Source: Phenylobacterium sp.
GTDB lineage: Bacteria > Pseudomonadota > Alphaproteobacteria > Caulobacterales > Caulobacteraceae
Length of the DNA: 64,000 bases
Assembly: GCF_016124325.1 (NCBI RefSeq)
Contig: NZ_WGNY01000006.1
Span: forward strand, 124,001-188,000
Direction: 5' to 3'
Shown: positions 1-7,692 of the stretch, piece by piece
Layout of the letters: every line of letters starts with the position of its first letter
How positions within the stretch are numbered: position 1 is the stretch's first letter
Position numbers and translations under genes: made by a program
Notes under the pieces: model-generated
What the model saw: only the letters and a program-made list of their open reading frames with translations
What the model was told of the DNA's origin: nothing
The model's database searches: none

Positions 1-1
1 G

Positions 2-199
2 GTCCTGGGCCGTAGTGTCCAGGTCACCCCCGAAACCGACATCGCCCGAGACCTCGCCGTCGATTCCCTCGCCCTGATGAATATCGTTATGGAGCTGGAG
101 GATCGCTTCGACATCTCGATACCGCTGGATCGCCTTGCAACGGTCCAAACGGTGGGCGACCTCTCCGATCTGATCAACAAGCTGCGGATGAAGGCTTAA
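2..199 (+). CDS. Acyl carrier protein, C-terminal part (5' end outside window)
   Basis: Reading frame open from the first bases to TAA gives 65 residues of an acyl carrier protein. The phosphopantetheine attachment motif is visible as DLAVDSLALMN, with the serine in DSL as the expected 4'-phosphopantetheine site, followed by the usual acidic helix (MELEDRF). It ends 2 bp before serine palmitoyltransferase, so the two are co-transcribed. In Caulobacter a dedicated ACP next to spt supplies the acyl group for sphingoid-base synthesis; I infer the same role here from position. The N-terminal helix is not in the window. Confidence 0.9.
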   Translation, partial: VLGRSVQVTPETDIARDLAVDSLALMNIVMELEDRFDISIPLDRLATVQTVGDLSDLINKLRMKA

Positions 200-201
200 G
201 A

Positions 202-1416
202 ATGGGGCTTCTCGACAAGCACCTGGGCTATCGCGCCCCGTTGGATGGCATTCGCGCGGCCGGGGCCGACCCGTCGTCCGTCCGATTCGACGCGGTGCTC
301 TCGCCAACCGAAGGCATGCTGGGCGGCCGCAAGGTCATCCTGCTGGGCACCAACAACTATCTGGGCCTGACCTTCGACCCTGCCTGCATCGAAGCCTCGG
401 CGCAGGCCGTGCGCGAATGGGGCACGGGCACCACCGGCTCGCGATTCGCCAACGGCACCTTCTCCGGCCACACCGCGCTGGAGCAGGCGCTGGCGCGCTT
501 CTACGGCCGCAAGCACGCCATGGTGTTCACCACCGGCTACCAGGCGAACCTTGGCGGGATATCGGGCCTCGTCGGCCGCGGCGACCATCTGATCCTGGAC
601 GCCGACAGCCACGCCTCGATCTACGACGCCGCCAAGCTGTCGGGCGCCGAGGTCATCCGCTTCCGCCACAACGACCCCGAGGATCTGGCCAAGCGCCTGC
701 GCCGCATGGGCGACGCGGCCAAGGGCAGCCTGATCGTGGTCGAGGGCATCTACTCCATGATCGGCGACGTGGCGCCGCTGAAGGAGATGGTCGAGATCAA
801 GAAGGAGGCCGGCGCCTACCTGCTCGTGGACGAGGCCCACTCGATGGGGGTCCTGGGCGAGAAGGGGCGCGGCCTGGCCGAGGCGGCTGGCGTCGAAGCC
901 GACGTCGACTTCATCGTCGGCACCTTCTCCAAGAGCCTGGGGGCCGTGGGCGGCTTCCTCGTCTCCGACGAAGACAACTTCGATCTGCTGCGTATCGTCA
1001 GCCGGCCGTACATGTTCACCGCCTCGCTGCCGCCGGCCGTGATCGCATCGACCCTCACCGCGCTGGAGCGCCTGGAGACCGACAAGGAGCTCCGCGTGCG
1101 CCTCGCCGCCAACGCCGACCGGCTTTACGACGGCCTGCGCAACATGGGCTATGCGGTCGGCCCGCACGCCAGCCCGATCACCGCCGTCGTGATGCCCGAC
1201 CAGGCCACCGCGGTGATGATGTGGAACGCCCTGCTGGCCAACGGCATCTACCTCAACCTGGCGATCCCGCCGGCCACGCCCGAAAACAAGTCGCTGCTGC
1301 GCTCCAGCGTCAGCGCCGCTCACACGCCCGAACAGATCGACGCCGTGCTGGCCGTCTTCGAGCAGCTGGGTCAGGAGTTCGGGCTGCTGGCCCGCGCCCG
1401 CCGCGTCTCGGCCTGA
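202..1416 (+). CDS. spt: Serine palmitoyltransferase (alpha-oxoamine synthase family)
   Basis: PLP enzyme of 404 residues that condenses serine with an acyl thioester to give 3-ketosphinganine, the first step of sphingolipid synthesis. Visible landmarks: His137 in DADSHAS that stacks on PLP, the VDEAHS motif (D210, H213), and the Schiff-base lysine K244 in GTFSKSLGAVGG. Length fits the family. Related enzymes (KBL, ALAS, BioF) share these motifs; the choice of SPT rests on the ACP immediately upstream and on the ceramide kinase, ceramide synthase and CDP-alcohol transferase genes around it. ATG start, 2 bp after the ACP stop. Confidence 0.93.
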   Translation: MGLLDKHLGYRAPLDGIRAAGADPSSVRFDAVLSPTEGMLGGRKVILLGTNNYLGLTFDPACIEASAQAVREWGTGTTGSRFANGTFSGHTALEQALARFYGRKHAMVFTTGYQANLGGISGLVGRGDHLILDADSHASIYDAAKLSGAEVIRFRHNDPEDLAKRLRRMGDAAKGSLIVVEGIYSMIGDVAPLKEMVEIKKEAGAYLLVDEAHSMGVLGEKGRGLAEAAGVEADVDFIVGTFSKSLGAVGGFLVSDEDNFDLLRIVSRPYMFTASLPPAVIASTLTALERLETDKELRVRLAANADRLYDGLRNMGYAVGPHASPITAVVMPDQATAVMMWNALLANGIYLNLAIPPATPENKSLLRSSVSAAHTPEQIDAVLAVFEQLGQEFGLLARARRVSA

Positions 1417-1463
1417 AGCCTTCCGCAGTCGGGGGCGCGGCCCGGCTGCGAGAGGAAGGCTTC
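1415..1463. terminator. Bidirectional hairpin between convergent spt and cpgC-like genes
   Basis: Inverted repeat GAAGCCTTCC...GGAAGGCTTC with inner GCAG/CTGC arms fills the gap between two convergent genes and overlaps both stop codons. There is no clear T-run, so termination efficiency is uncertain. Confidence 0.65.
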
Positions 1464-2376
1464 AATCTCTCAAGTCGGCGCGCGACGACGGTCGCCGAAG
1501 CTGGCGACGCCTTAGCTCCAGCCATGCGCCGGGCGCCGCCAGGAACGGGTGGCGCTCGCGGAAGGGTGTCACCTCGAGCTCCACGCCCGTGTGCCGCGCG
1601 ACCTTGTAGGCGGCGTAGCGCGCCGCGCCGTCGAAGGTGAAGGCCGCCTTCAGGATCCGCGCGACATTGAGCGGCTTGCCCAGCAGGTTGGGCGCGGTCC
1701 ACCCTGGAAGCCCCGCCTTCGAAGGACGAAGCACGCCGCCGTCGCACGCATAGGTGACGCCGGCGGCCGACCAGGCCAGGGGCAGAATCTCCGCATAGCG
1801 ATCGGCCGCCGCCCCGATCACCGTGTCGGCCCGGTCGGTGGTCTCCATGCGGAATTCGGCCGCGTAGGTGCGCCGGAACAGGGCCTGCCAATAGGCTTCG
1901 GCCGGCCCGGACGCCGGCCCCAGCGCCGCGGCGAAGCGCGCGGCGGTGGCGACGGCGGCGCTCACCGCCTCGGTCGCGGCCGCGGCGCAGGCCTCGTCGG
2001 CGCTCCAGACCCGCTGCGCCGGCTGTACGAAGCGGGCCCAGATCGTGGTGTCGAGCGTGCGGCCCTCGGCGGCGCGGCGGAAGACCGACAGCGGCAGGGT
2101 CGCCACCTTGGCCTTGAGCCCGGCCGCCTCGTGGTAGCTGACCTCGGGCCACAGGATGCGCTCTGCGAGGCCGCGAAAGCCCTTGCGGTGCGGCCGACGG
2201 GTCAGGCGGTAGAAGTCGAGCACGCCGGCGAGATCGCCGGTCCGCAGCGTGGAGCCGTAGTAGAGGATCGCCGCATCGTTGGCGGGGTCTGCCAGGCTCG
2301 CGGCCAGGGCGCGCACGGCGGCCGGCGCCGGACTGGCCAGTTCGGCCTCGATCCGCGCTCGAAGCTCTCCGCTCAC
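1462..2376 (-). CDS. Tam41-like putative nucleotidyltransferase of the ceramide phosphoglycerate locus (CpgC-position gene)
   Basis: 304 residues, GTG start overlapping the kinase stop by 4 bp (GTGA), so translationally coupled as third gene of the operon. No signal peptide or membrane segment is evident. Residues about 37-56 read ILYYGSTLRTGDLAGVLDFY: a GS motif followed by an acidic residue, resembling the nucleotidyltransferase core of Tam41, the mitochondrial phosphatidate cytidylyltransferase. In Caulobacter the gene in this position (next to spt, after the kinase) is, as I recall, cpgC, required for anionic ceramide phosphoglycerate; the symbol is withheld because only order and motif support it. 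Inferred activity: activating a phospholipid or phospho-sphingolipid with CTP. The fold assignment is my reading and should be treated as tentative. Confidence 0.7.
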   Translation of the reverse strand: MSGELRARIEAELASPAPAAVRALAASLADPANDAAILYYGSTLRTGDLAGVLDFYRLTRRPHRKGFRGLAERILWPEVSYHEAAGLKAKVATLPLSVFRRAAEGRTLDTTIWARFVQPAQRVWSADEACAAAATEAVSAAVATAARFAAALGPASGPAEAYWQALFRRTYAAEFRMETTDRADTVIGAAADRYAEILPLAWSAAGVTYACDGGVLRPSKAGLPGWTAPNLLGKPLNVARILKAAFTFDGAARYAAYKVARHTGVELEVTPFRERHPFLAAPGAWLELRRRQLRRPSSRADLRD

Positions 2377-3281
2377 GGGATCACGAACTCCAGTTCAGGC
2401 CCCTGCCTCACCGACAGGTCTCCGCCCTCGAACACCTCGCCGTCCAGGACGAAGTCGCCGGGGAAATCCAGGCCGAGCTCCGTCAGATCGTCGCGCCGAT
2501 AGCCGCTCGACGCCAGCCAGGGCTCGTCGCGTCCCGACAGCACCACGGGCAACGCCTTGATCAGTCGGCGCGGCGGAGCCTCGACCGACAGCACCTTCAG
2601 GCCCTCGTGCGGCGGACCGAAGGGCTTCAGGCCCAAGGGCAAGCGCTTCAGCGTCGAGGCCAGCACGAGGAAGCGCGCCCGCGGCCCATCGGGATCGAAG
2701 CCGGCCCTGACGGGCTCGCCCCGGCGCCACGGATCGTTGGGCCCTCCGAACAGTGTGTGGAGGACGGCGCCGGCCAGGGTGACGCCGATCGCCGCGTTGT
2801 CGAAAAAGCCGCGGTCGTGGTTGCGCTGCGCCAGCTCGGTGGCCTTCACGAAGGCGCCCAGGCCGAACAGGAAGCCGCGGCGCTCGGGCAGGGCCAGGCC
2901 GGGCCGGCACACCTCCAGGCAGTGACGGCGCTTCGGCCGCTTGCCGGCGCGGGCCGCCGCGAGAATCGCGTCGAGCGTCGTCCCCAGCGGAACGCCGAGA
3001 TCGAGCGCCAGGGCGTTGGTCTTGCCGTTCGGCACCAGGGCCAGGCGCGGAATGCGGCCGCCGAAGGCCTCGGGGAGACGGGTCAGCACCTCGCGCACGG
3101 TGCCGTCGCCGCCGTCGATGATCAGCAGGTCGACGCCCTCGGCGGCCATGTGGCGCAGGCCCCCGAACAGCTCGCCCTCCTGCTCGGCCAGCACGTCGAG
3201 CACGTCGTCTGGTATCGGCGCCGGGAACGCGCGCCGATTGCGGTGACTTCTGCGATTGCGAATGACCCCCGCGCGGATCAA
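2373..3281 (-). CDS. cpgB: Diacylglycerol/ceramide kinase family lipid kinase (CpgB-like)
   Basis: 302 residues of the DAGK/LCB kinase family, which phosphorylates a lipid hydroxyl with ATP at the inner membrane. The ATP-binding signature GGDGT is at residues 57-61 (LIIDGGDGTVREVLT), preceded by the N-terminal IRNRRSHRNRR loop where the family has N-P-x-S-G. The frame stays open far upstream, but that part is antisense-frame shadow of the next gene. A TTG at 3281 overlaps the upstream TGA (TTGA) and gives the right N-terminus, so I place the start there. Position between a CDP-alcohol transferase and spt matches the Caulobacter ceramide kinase CpgB, which makes ceramide 1-phosphate. Confidence 0.82.
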   Translation of the reverse strand: MIRAGVIRNRRSHRNRRAFPAPIPDDVLDVLAEQEGELFGGLRHMAAEGVDLLIIDGGDGTVREVLTRLPEAFGGRIPRLALVPNGKTNALALDLGVPLGTTLDAILAAARAGKRPKRRHCLEVCRPGLALPERRGFLFGLGAFVKATELAQRNHDRGFFDNAAIGVTLAGAVLHTLFGGPNDPWRRGEPVRAGFDPDGPRARFLVLASTLKRLPLGLKPFGPPHEGLKVLSVEAPPRRLIKALPVVLSGRDEPWLASSGYRRDDLTELGLDFPGDFVLDGEVFEGGDLSVRQGPELEFVIP

Positions 3282-4387
3282 AGCGAAAGCCAGGAGACGA
3301 CCCGCGCTCGCGGCATGGCGAACGCCTGCGCCAGCTGGACGGCATGGACCACCAGGGAAATCGCGGTCCAGAGCGCCACGAGGTAAAAGCCGGCCTTTGG
3401 AAGGCCGATGGCCCAGGCCGGCGTCAGGATCAGGAGATTGGGATTCCGCCGCGCCGTGATCAGGCGGAAGAAGCTGTCGAACGGCCGCCACGAATGGATG
3501 TGGAAGCCGAAGCGGCGCATGAACACGCCCTCCTCTGCCCGCTGCAGCACATAGCCGGCCAGGATCACCGCCAGCGAAAGCCCCGCCAGGTCGGGCGCGA
3601 CGGCGACCCCGAAACAACCCACGTACCAAGCCCACCACCAGAACGGCGGATGCACAAGGTCGATGCCGTGGTCGAAGATGTTGCCGATGGCGGACGAGGT
3701 GAGGGTCACGCGCGCCAGCTTGCCGTCGACGGTGTCGAGGAAAGTCATGATCCAGGCGCAGACCAACCCCAGCCCGAACTGGCCGCGCCAGAACAGCCAG
3801 AAGGCGGCCAGGACGAACAGAAAGCCGATGAAAGTCACGTGGTTGGGCCGAAGTCCTGCGACGGCGCACCAACGGGTGACGATCCGTGCGGGCCTGGGCC
3901 ACCAGTACTTGGTGACGAGGTCGGTGACGCCCTTGTACGACCCCGCGAAGGTGCGGGCCTCGACGGCGCGGACGTTCTCCGGCGTCAGGCGGACCAGCAC
4001 GGGCGGCTCGCGCTTGCGCAGGGCGGCGTTGTAGGCGAGATCGCCCAGCGACAGGCGTTCCAGGCCCGCCGGCTCCTCGCCGCGTTCAAGCGCGGCGGCC
4101 GCCTCGGTGACCCGGTTGGCCTCGACATGGACGGCGACCGGCGTTCCGTCCTCGGCGACGAGCAGCGCGCCCGGGCGCTTCACCAGGGCTGCGATGAGGG
4201 ATTCGTCGAACACCCATCCGGCCAGGGCCAACACAACGGTCCCGGCGGCTGGCGGCCCGTCGACCACCGCGACGCCGGCGCGCGCGAATGTGCGGCGCAG
4301 GCGCTCACGCGCCGTCATGCCCCAAAGGCGGACGTCGCCCGAGCCCAGGATCAGGCCAGTCGGAGTCCCTACTGCCGTCGTCTGCAA
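3278..4387 (-). CDS. CDP-alcohol phosphatidyltransferase with N-terminal nucleotidyltransferase-like domain (CpgA-position gene)
   Basis: 369 residues. Residues about 1-140 resemble a degenerate nucleotidyltransferase-like domain (GLILGSGDVRLWGMT near the start). The C-terminal half is polytopic and carries the complete CDP-alcohol phosphotransferase signature D-x2-DG-x2-AR-x8-G-x3-D-x3-D at D218, D221-G222, A225-R226, G235, D239, D243. Such enzymes transfer a phospho-alcohol from a CDP donor to an acceptor at the membrane. In this locus the likely acceptor is ceramide phosphate and the donor CDP-glycerate, by analogy with the Caulobacter Cpg pathway; that is inference. TTG start at 4387; first gene of a three-gene overlapping operon. 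Confidence 0.82.
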   Translation of the reverse strand: MQTTAVGTPTGLILGSGDVRLWGMTARERLRRTFARAGVAVVDGPPAAGTVVLALAGWVFDESLIAALVKRPGALLVAEDGTPVAVHVEANRVTEAAAALERGEEPAGLERLSLGDLAYNAALRKREPPVLVRLTPENVRAVEARTFAGSYKGVTDLVTKYWWPRPARIVTRWCAVAGLRPNHVTFIGFLFVLAAFWLFWRGQFGLGLVCAWIMTFLDTVDGKLARVTLTSSAIGNIFDHGIDLVHPPFWWWAWYVGCFGVAVAPDLAGLSLAVILAGYVLQRAEEGVFMRRFGFHIHSWRPFDSFFRLITARRNPNLLILTPAWAIGLPKAGFYLVALWTAISLVVHAVQLAQAFAMPRARVVSWLSL

Positions 4388-4468
4388 AACCCTGCGCGCC
4401 TCTTCGCCAGTCCATGCGCCCTGATACCCACGCCCGGGCGGTTAGGAAAGCACGCCGCCTGAGGCGGT

Positions 4469-4942
4469 CTAGCGCAGATAGCGCATCTGCACGGCGATCG
4501 AGCGGTCGTTGCGGCCAACCATGAAGCGGACCGCCGACAGCGGCGGCAGGCCGACCCGCGTCTCCGGATCGTTCGAGAAGCCGAAGCCCTCGTCCGGCAG
4601 TCCGACCAACGTACGGGCGAAGTTATGGTCGCCGTTGGCGTCGTGATAGACGGCCACGGCGTAGCCGGCCGGCGGGACCCAGAAGCAGGCCCGGACCGAG
4701 GCGGCCGCCTTCACGCGCTGGCGGGCGTACTTGCCGCCACGGGCCAGGAACCGGCGCTTGTCGTCGGGATAGACGGTGATGGCCACCTCCCCGACCGCGG
4801 GACGCACGCCGTTCACCTGGACGGTCAGTTTGACGTCGCCTGGGGCGTGCGCGCCGCCGCATCCGTCGTCGGCGACCGCGGGAGCCCCCAAAACCAGCAT
4901 GCCGCCAAGGGCGATTGCGACCGTTCGGCCTTTCGTGCTCAG
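4469..4942 (-). CDS. DUF2141 family exported protein
   Basis: About 157 residues with a signal peptide (KGRTVAIALGGMLVLGAPAVA, cleavage near AVA-DD) followed by a DUF2141 domain, recognisable by YAVAVYHDANGDHNF and the GLPDEGFGFSNDP stretch. DUF2141 proteins are periplasmic or secreted beta-rich proteins of unknown activity. An ATG exists at 4984 but lacks a ribosome binding site and would add 14 charged residues before the signal peptide; a CTG at 4942 sits 6 nt after AAGGAG, so I use it. It is 81 bp upstream of the CDP-alcohol transferase on the same strand, so it may be the operon leader. Confidence 0.8.
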   Translation of the reverse strand: MSTKGRTVAIALGGMLVLGAPAVADDGCGGAHAPGDVKLTVQVNGVRPAVGEVAITVYPDDKRRFLARGGKYARQRVKAAASVRACFWVPPAGYAVAVYHDANGDHNFARTLVGLPDEGFGFSNDPETRVGLPPLSAVRFMVGRNDRSIAVQMRYLR

Positions 4943-4954
4943 GGGGCGCTCCTT
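4940..4954 (-). promoter_or_regulatory. Strong Shine-Dalgarno (AAGGAG) before a CTG start
   Basis: On the minus strand AAGGAG (4954-4949) precedes CTG (4942-4940) by 6 nt. This decides the start of the DUF2141 gene in favour of a rare CTG codon. Confidence 0.6.
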
Positions 4955-4998
4955 ATGATCGCTTCGCGGCCCGGCCGCGGACATGGCATGGACAAGTC

Positions 4999-5433
4999 GT
5001 GACGAATCCTACGGCCCGCAAGTTCGGATACCCTGACACCCTGGTCGCCGAGACCTCGCACTGGCTCGTGCTGGTGCGGCCGCAGCAACCGACCTACGGC
5101 TCGCTGGTGCTGGTGTGCAAGGAGCCGGCCCAGGCATTCTCCGACCTTTCCGCCGACGCCTTCGCGGACATGAAGCGCGCCATCGGCGGCATTGAGCCGC
5201 TGCTTCGCCATACTGTCGCCTATCAGCGGATCAACTACCTGATGCTGATGATGGTCGACCCGGACGTCCATTTCCACGTCCTGCCGCGCTATGACGGCGC
5301 GCGCGAGCACGGAGGCCACAGCTTCGTCGACGCCGGCTGGCCGGGACCGCCGGCCCTTGCGTCGCACGTCGCGCTGAGCGAGGAGGAGGCCAAGGCCATG
5401 GCCGCCGAGTTCGCAGCCCGCTGGCGCGCCTAG
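4999..5433 (+). CDS. HIT family protein
   Basis: 144 residues with GTG start at 4999; upstream in-frame sequence runs antisense through the DUF2141 leader and is not used. The histidine-triad-type motif appears as HFHVLPRY. HIT proteins are nucleotide hydrolases or transferases acting on nucleoside phosphoramidates, dinucleoside polyphosphates or NMP-linked substrates. Placed divergently from the cpg-type operon and 22 bp before lptF-like, it may belong to the sphingolipid operon; its substrate cannot be told from sequence. Confidence 0.85.
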   Translation: MTNPTARKFGYPDTLVAETSHWLVLVRPQQPTYGSLVLVCKEPAQAFSDLSADAFADMKRAIGGIEPLLRHTVAYQRINYLMLMMVDPDVHFHVLPRYDGAREHGGHSFVDAGWPGPPALASHVALSEEEAKAMAAEFAARWRA

Positions 5434-5455
5434 CCGTCGCGATCCGAGGAACCTC

Positions 5456-6640
5456 TTGAGTCTCATCGACCGCTACCTGCTCCGCACGGCCTTCTGGCCG
5501 ATGGTGGGCGCGATGGGGGTGACCCTGATCGCGCTCCTGCTGGAGCGCATCCTGCGGCTGCTCGACCTCCTGTCCGGTTCCAACGACCGGTTTGGCTTCG
5601 TGGCGCAGCTCGCCGTGAACCTGGTGCCCCACTACCTGGGCCTGACGCTGCCGGCGGCCTTCTTCCTGGCGCTGGTGGTGGTCGTCAATCGGATGAACCA
5701 GGCGTCGGAGGTGGACGCGCTGCTGGCCTCCGGCGTCTCGCTCACTCGCCTCGCGGCGCCCTATCTGTACCTGGCCGCGGCGCTTTCGGCGGTGAGCCTG
5801 CTGGTCTTCGGCTTCCTCCAGCCCTACAGCCGCTACGCCTACCGGGCCGTGCTGCACTCGGCGCAGAACGCCGGATGGAACGGCCTCGTGCCCGCCGAGA
5901 CCATCCTGGTCCCGTCGAAGGACCTGACCATGACGACCGACGAAGCCGACATGGCCGGGCAGCGGCTCTCGCGCGTCTTCATCCGCCGGATCACGCCCAA
6001 GGGCCGCGAAGAGATCACGACCGCAGGCATGGCCGAGCTCCGACGCGCCGCTGACGGCAAGAATGTCCAGCTCATGCTGCAGAATGGCCAGCAACTGCGC
6101 TTCAACGACCAGGGCCGGCCCGAGGTCCTGGCGTTCAAGGAGTTCACCATGGAGCTGCCGGTCACCGGGCCGGCCAAGCTGCTGCGGGCCCGGGGCGGCG
6201 ACGAGCGGGAACTGACCCTCGTGGAGCTGGCGCGCCAGGCCGAGACCGGCCATTCGACGATCCCGCGCGAGACCCTGAAGGGCGAGTTGTACGGCCGGCT
6301 CGCGCGGTCGCTCTCGCTGCCCCTGCTGCCCTTGCTGGGGGTGCCCCTGGGCATGGCCGCCAAGCGCAGCGGACGCGCGCCAGGCGCGATCGTGGGCGGC
6401 CTGCTGCTGCTGACGTTCCACCATCTCGTCCAGTTGGGACAGGGGCTGGCCTCCACCGGCCGTGCGCCGGCCGAACTTGCGGTCGGCGGACCATTCCTCG
6501 TCTTCTCCGCCATCGCCTTCACCGTCTTCTTCACCAGCCGCAAGCGGCCGGGCGAGACCCCCATCGGCCGGCTGACCGAATACATCGGCGGCCTCCTGAC
6601 GCGTCTGCGCCGGCGTCGGACCGAGAGCGCCGCGGCATGA
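5456..6640 (+). CDS. LptF/LptG-family permease (LptF-like paralogue)
   Basis: 394 residues; YjgP/YjgQ family inner-membrane protein with two blocks of about three membrane segments flanking a periplasmic beta-jellyroll domain (roughly residues 125-270). TTG start with GAGGA 5-10 nt upstream. In the Lpt system LptF and LptG form the transmembrane part of the LPS extractor with LptB. The canonical alphaproteobacterial lptF-lptG pair usually sits next to lptD/surA/ksgA; here the gene lies instead between ceramide genes, suggesting a second copy devoted to another lipid, perhaps sphingolipid. Overlaps lptG-like by 4 bp (ATGA). Confidence 0.85.
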   Translation: MSLIDRYLLRTAFWPMVGAMGVTLIALLLERILRLLDLLSGSNDRFGFVAQLAVNLVPHYLGLTLPAAFFLALVVVVNRMNQASEVDALLASGVSLTRLAAPYLYLAAALSAVSLLVFGFLQPYSRYAYRAVLHSAQNAGWNGLVPAETILVPSKDLTMTTDEADMAGQRLSRVFIRRITPKGREEITTAGMAELRRAADGKNVQLMLQNGQQLRFNDQGRPEVLAFKEFTMELPVTGPAKLLRARGGDERELTLVELARQAETGHSTIPRETLKGELYGRLARSLSLPLLPLLGVPLGMAAKRSGRAPGAIVGGLLLLTFHHLVQLGQGLASTGRAPAELAVGGPFLVFSAIAFTVFFTSRKRPGETPIGRLTEYIGGLLTRLRRRRTESAAA

Positions 6641-7692
6641 CCCTGGGGCTCTATCTCGCCAGGCTGATGGCCACCCGGGTGCTCGCCGCCCTCGCCGTGC
6701 TGGTGGGCGTGCTGCAGATTCTCGACCTGCTCGAGGTCACGACGGAGATCCTCGACCGCAAGCTCGGGGCGGCCGGCGTCGCCTACTACGCGCTTCTCCG
6801 CCTCCCCCGCCTAATCGAGCAGGCGGCGCCGCTGGCGGCTCTGGCGGGCTCGCTGTTCGCCTTTGCGAAACTGGCCGGCGACAGCGCCGTGACGGCCATG
6901 CGCTCCACGGGCATCTCGGTCTACCGCATCACCCTGACGGCGCTTCCCGTCGTGCTGGCCCTGACACTGACCCAGCTGGCGATCGGGCTGGTCGTCGCGC
7001 CGCGCACCGACAGCGCGCTCAGCGCCTGGTGGCAGGCCAACACGCCGCCCGAGACCACGCGGGAAGTCGATCCCATCACCTTCCGGATCGGCGAGCAGGT
7101 GGTGGTGGCCACGCCCCGCGACCCGGACGGCCGCAGCCTGGAGAAGGTGACGATCTACCAGCGCGACGCCCGCGGACGACTGGAACAGCGCATCAATGCG
7201 CCGACCGCCGTGTTCGACGGCGAGAGCTGGCGCCTGATCGACCCGAAGTTCGAGACGGTGGGCGCCAGCGTGGCCGAGGGGTCGGCCACCCAGATGGACT
7301 GGACGCAACGCCTGCGCCCCAGCGACGTGCGGGCGCTGGCGGCCGGCGAAACGACCGTGACCCCCGCCGAGGCCAAGCGCGCGCTGGGCGGGGGACTCTC
7401 GATCCGGCCGCGCAGCTTCTACGACACACAGCTCCAGCGAGCCTGGGCCGCGCCCATGGCCTGCCTCGTGATGCTGCTGCTGGCCGCGCCCGGCGCGCTG
7501 GCCAATTTCCGTGGCGGCGGCACGACCCTGATGGTCCAGTGCCTGGCGGCAGGGCTGCTGTTCCTGGTGTTCGACGGCGCTTTCACCGCCCTCGGCGAGA
7601 GCGGCGCCGCTCCGCCGGTCCTGGCGGCCTGGGCCGCGCCCGCGATGTTCGCCGCCCTCGGCGTGACCGCGCTCGTCTACCTGGAGGGATGA
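6637..7692 (+). CDS. LptF/LptG-family permease (LptG-like paralogue)
   Basis: 351 residues, same YjgP/YjgQ family: N-terminal and C-terminal membrane bundles with a periplasmic domain around residues 125-250. ATG overlaps the preceding stop (ATGA) and its own stop overlaps the ceramide synthase start, so the pair is embedded in the sphingolipid operon. Likely partner of the preceding gene in a lipid-extraction complex. No ATPase (LptB-like) gene is in the window, so it would have to share one encoded elsewhere. Confidence 0.85.
   Translation: MTLGLYLARLMATRVLAALAVLVGVLQILDLLEVTTEILDRKLGAAGVAYYALLRLPRLIEQAAPLAALAGSLFAFAKLAGDSAVTAMRSTGISVYRITLTALPVVLALTLTQLAIGLVVAPRTDSALSAWWQANTPPETTREVDPITFRIGEQVVVATPRDPDGRSLEKVTIYQRDARGRLEQRINAPTAVFDGESWRLIDPKFETVGASVAEGSATQMDWTQRLRPSDVRALAAGETTVTPAEAKRALGGGLSIRPRSFYDTQLQRAWAAPMACLVMLLLAAPGALANFRGGGTTLMVQCLAAGLLFLVFDGAFTALGESGAAPPVLAAWAAPAMFAALGVTALVYLEG

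Noticed and set aside
2373..3902. 509-residue frame ending in the lipid kinase
   Set aside because: Its first 200 residues are Arg/Pro-rich shadow sequence of the CDP-alcohol transferase gene; the kinase proper starts at TTG 3281.
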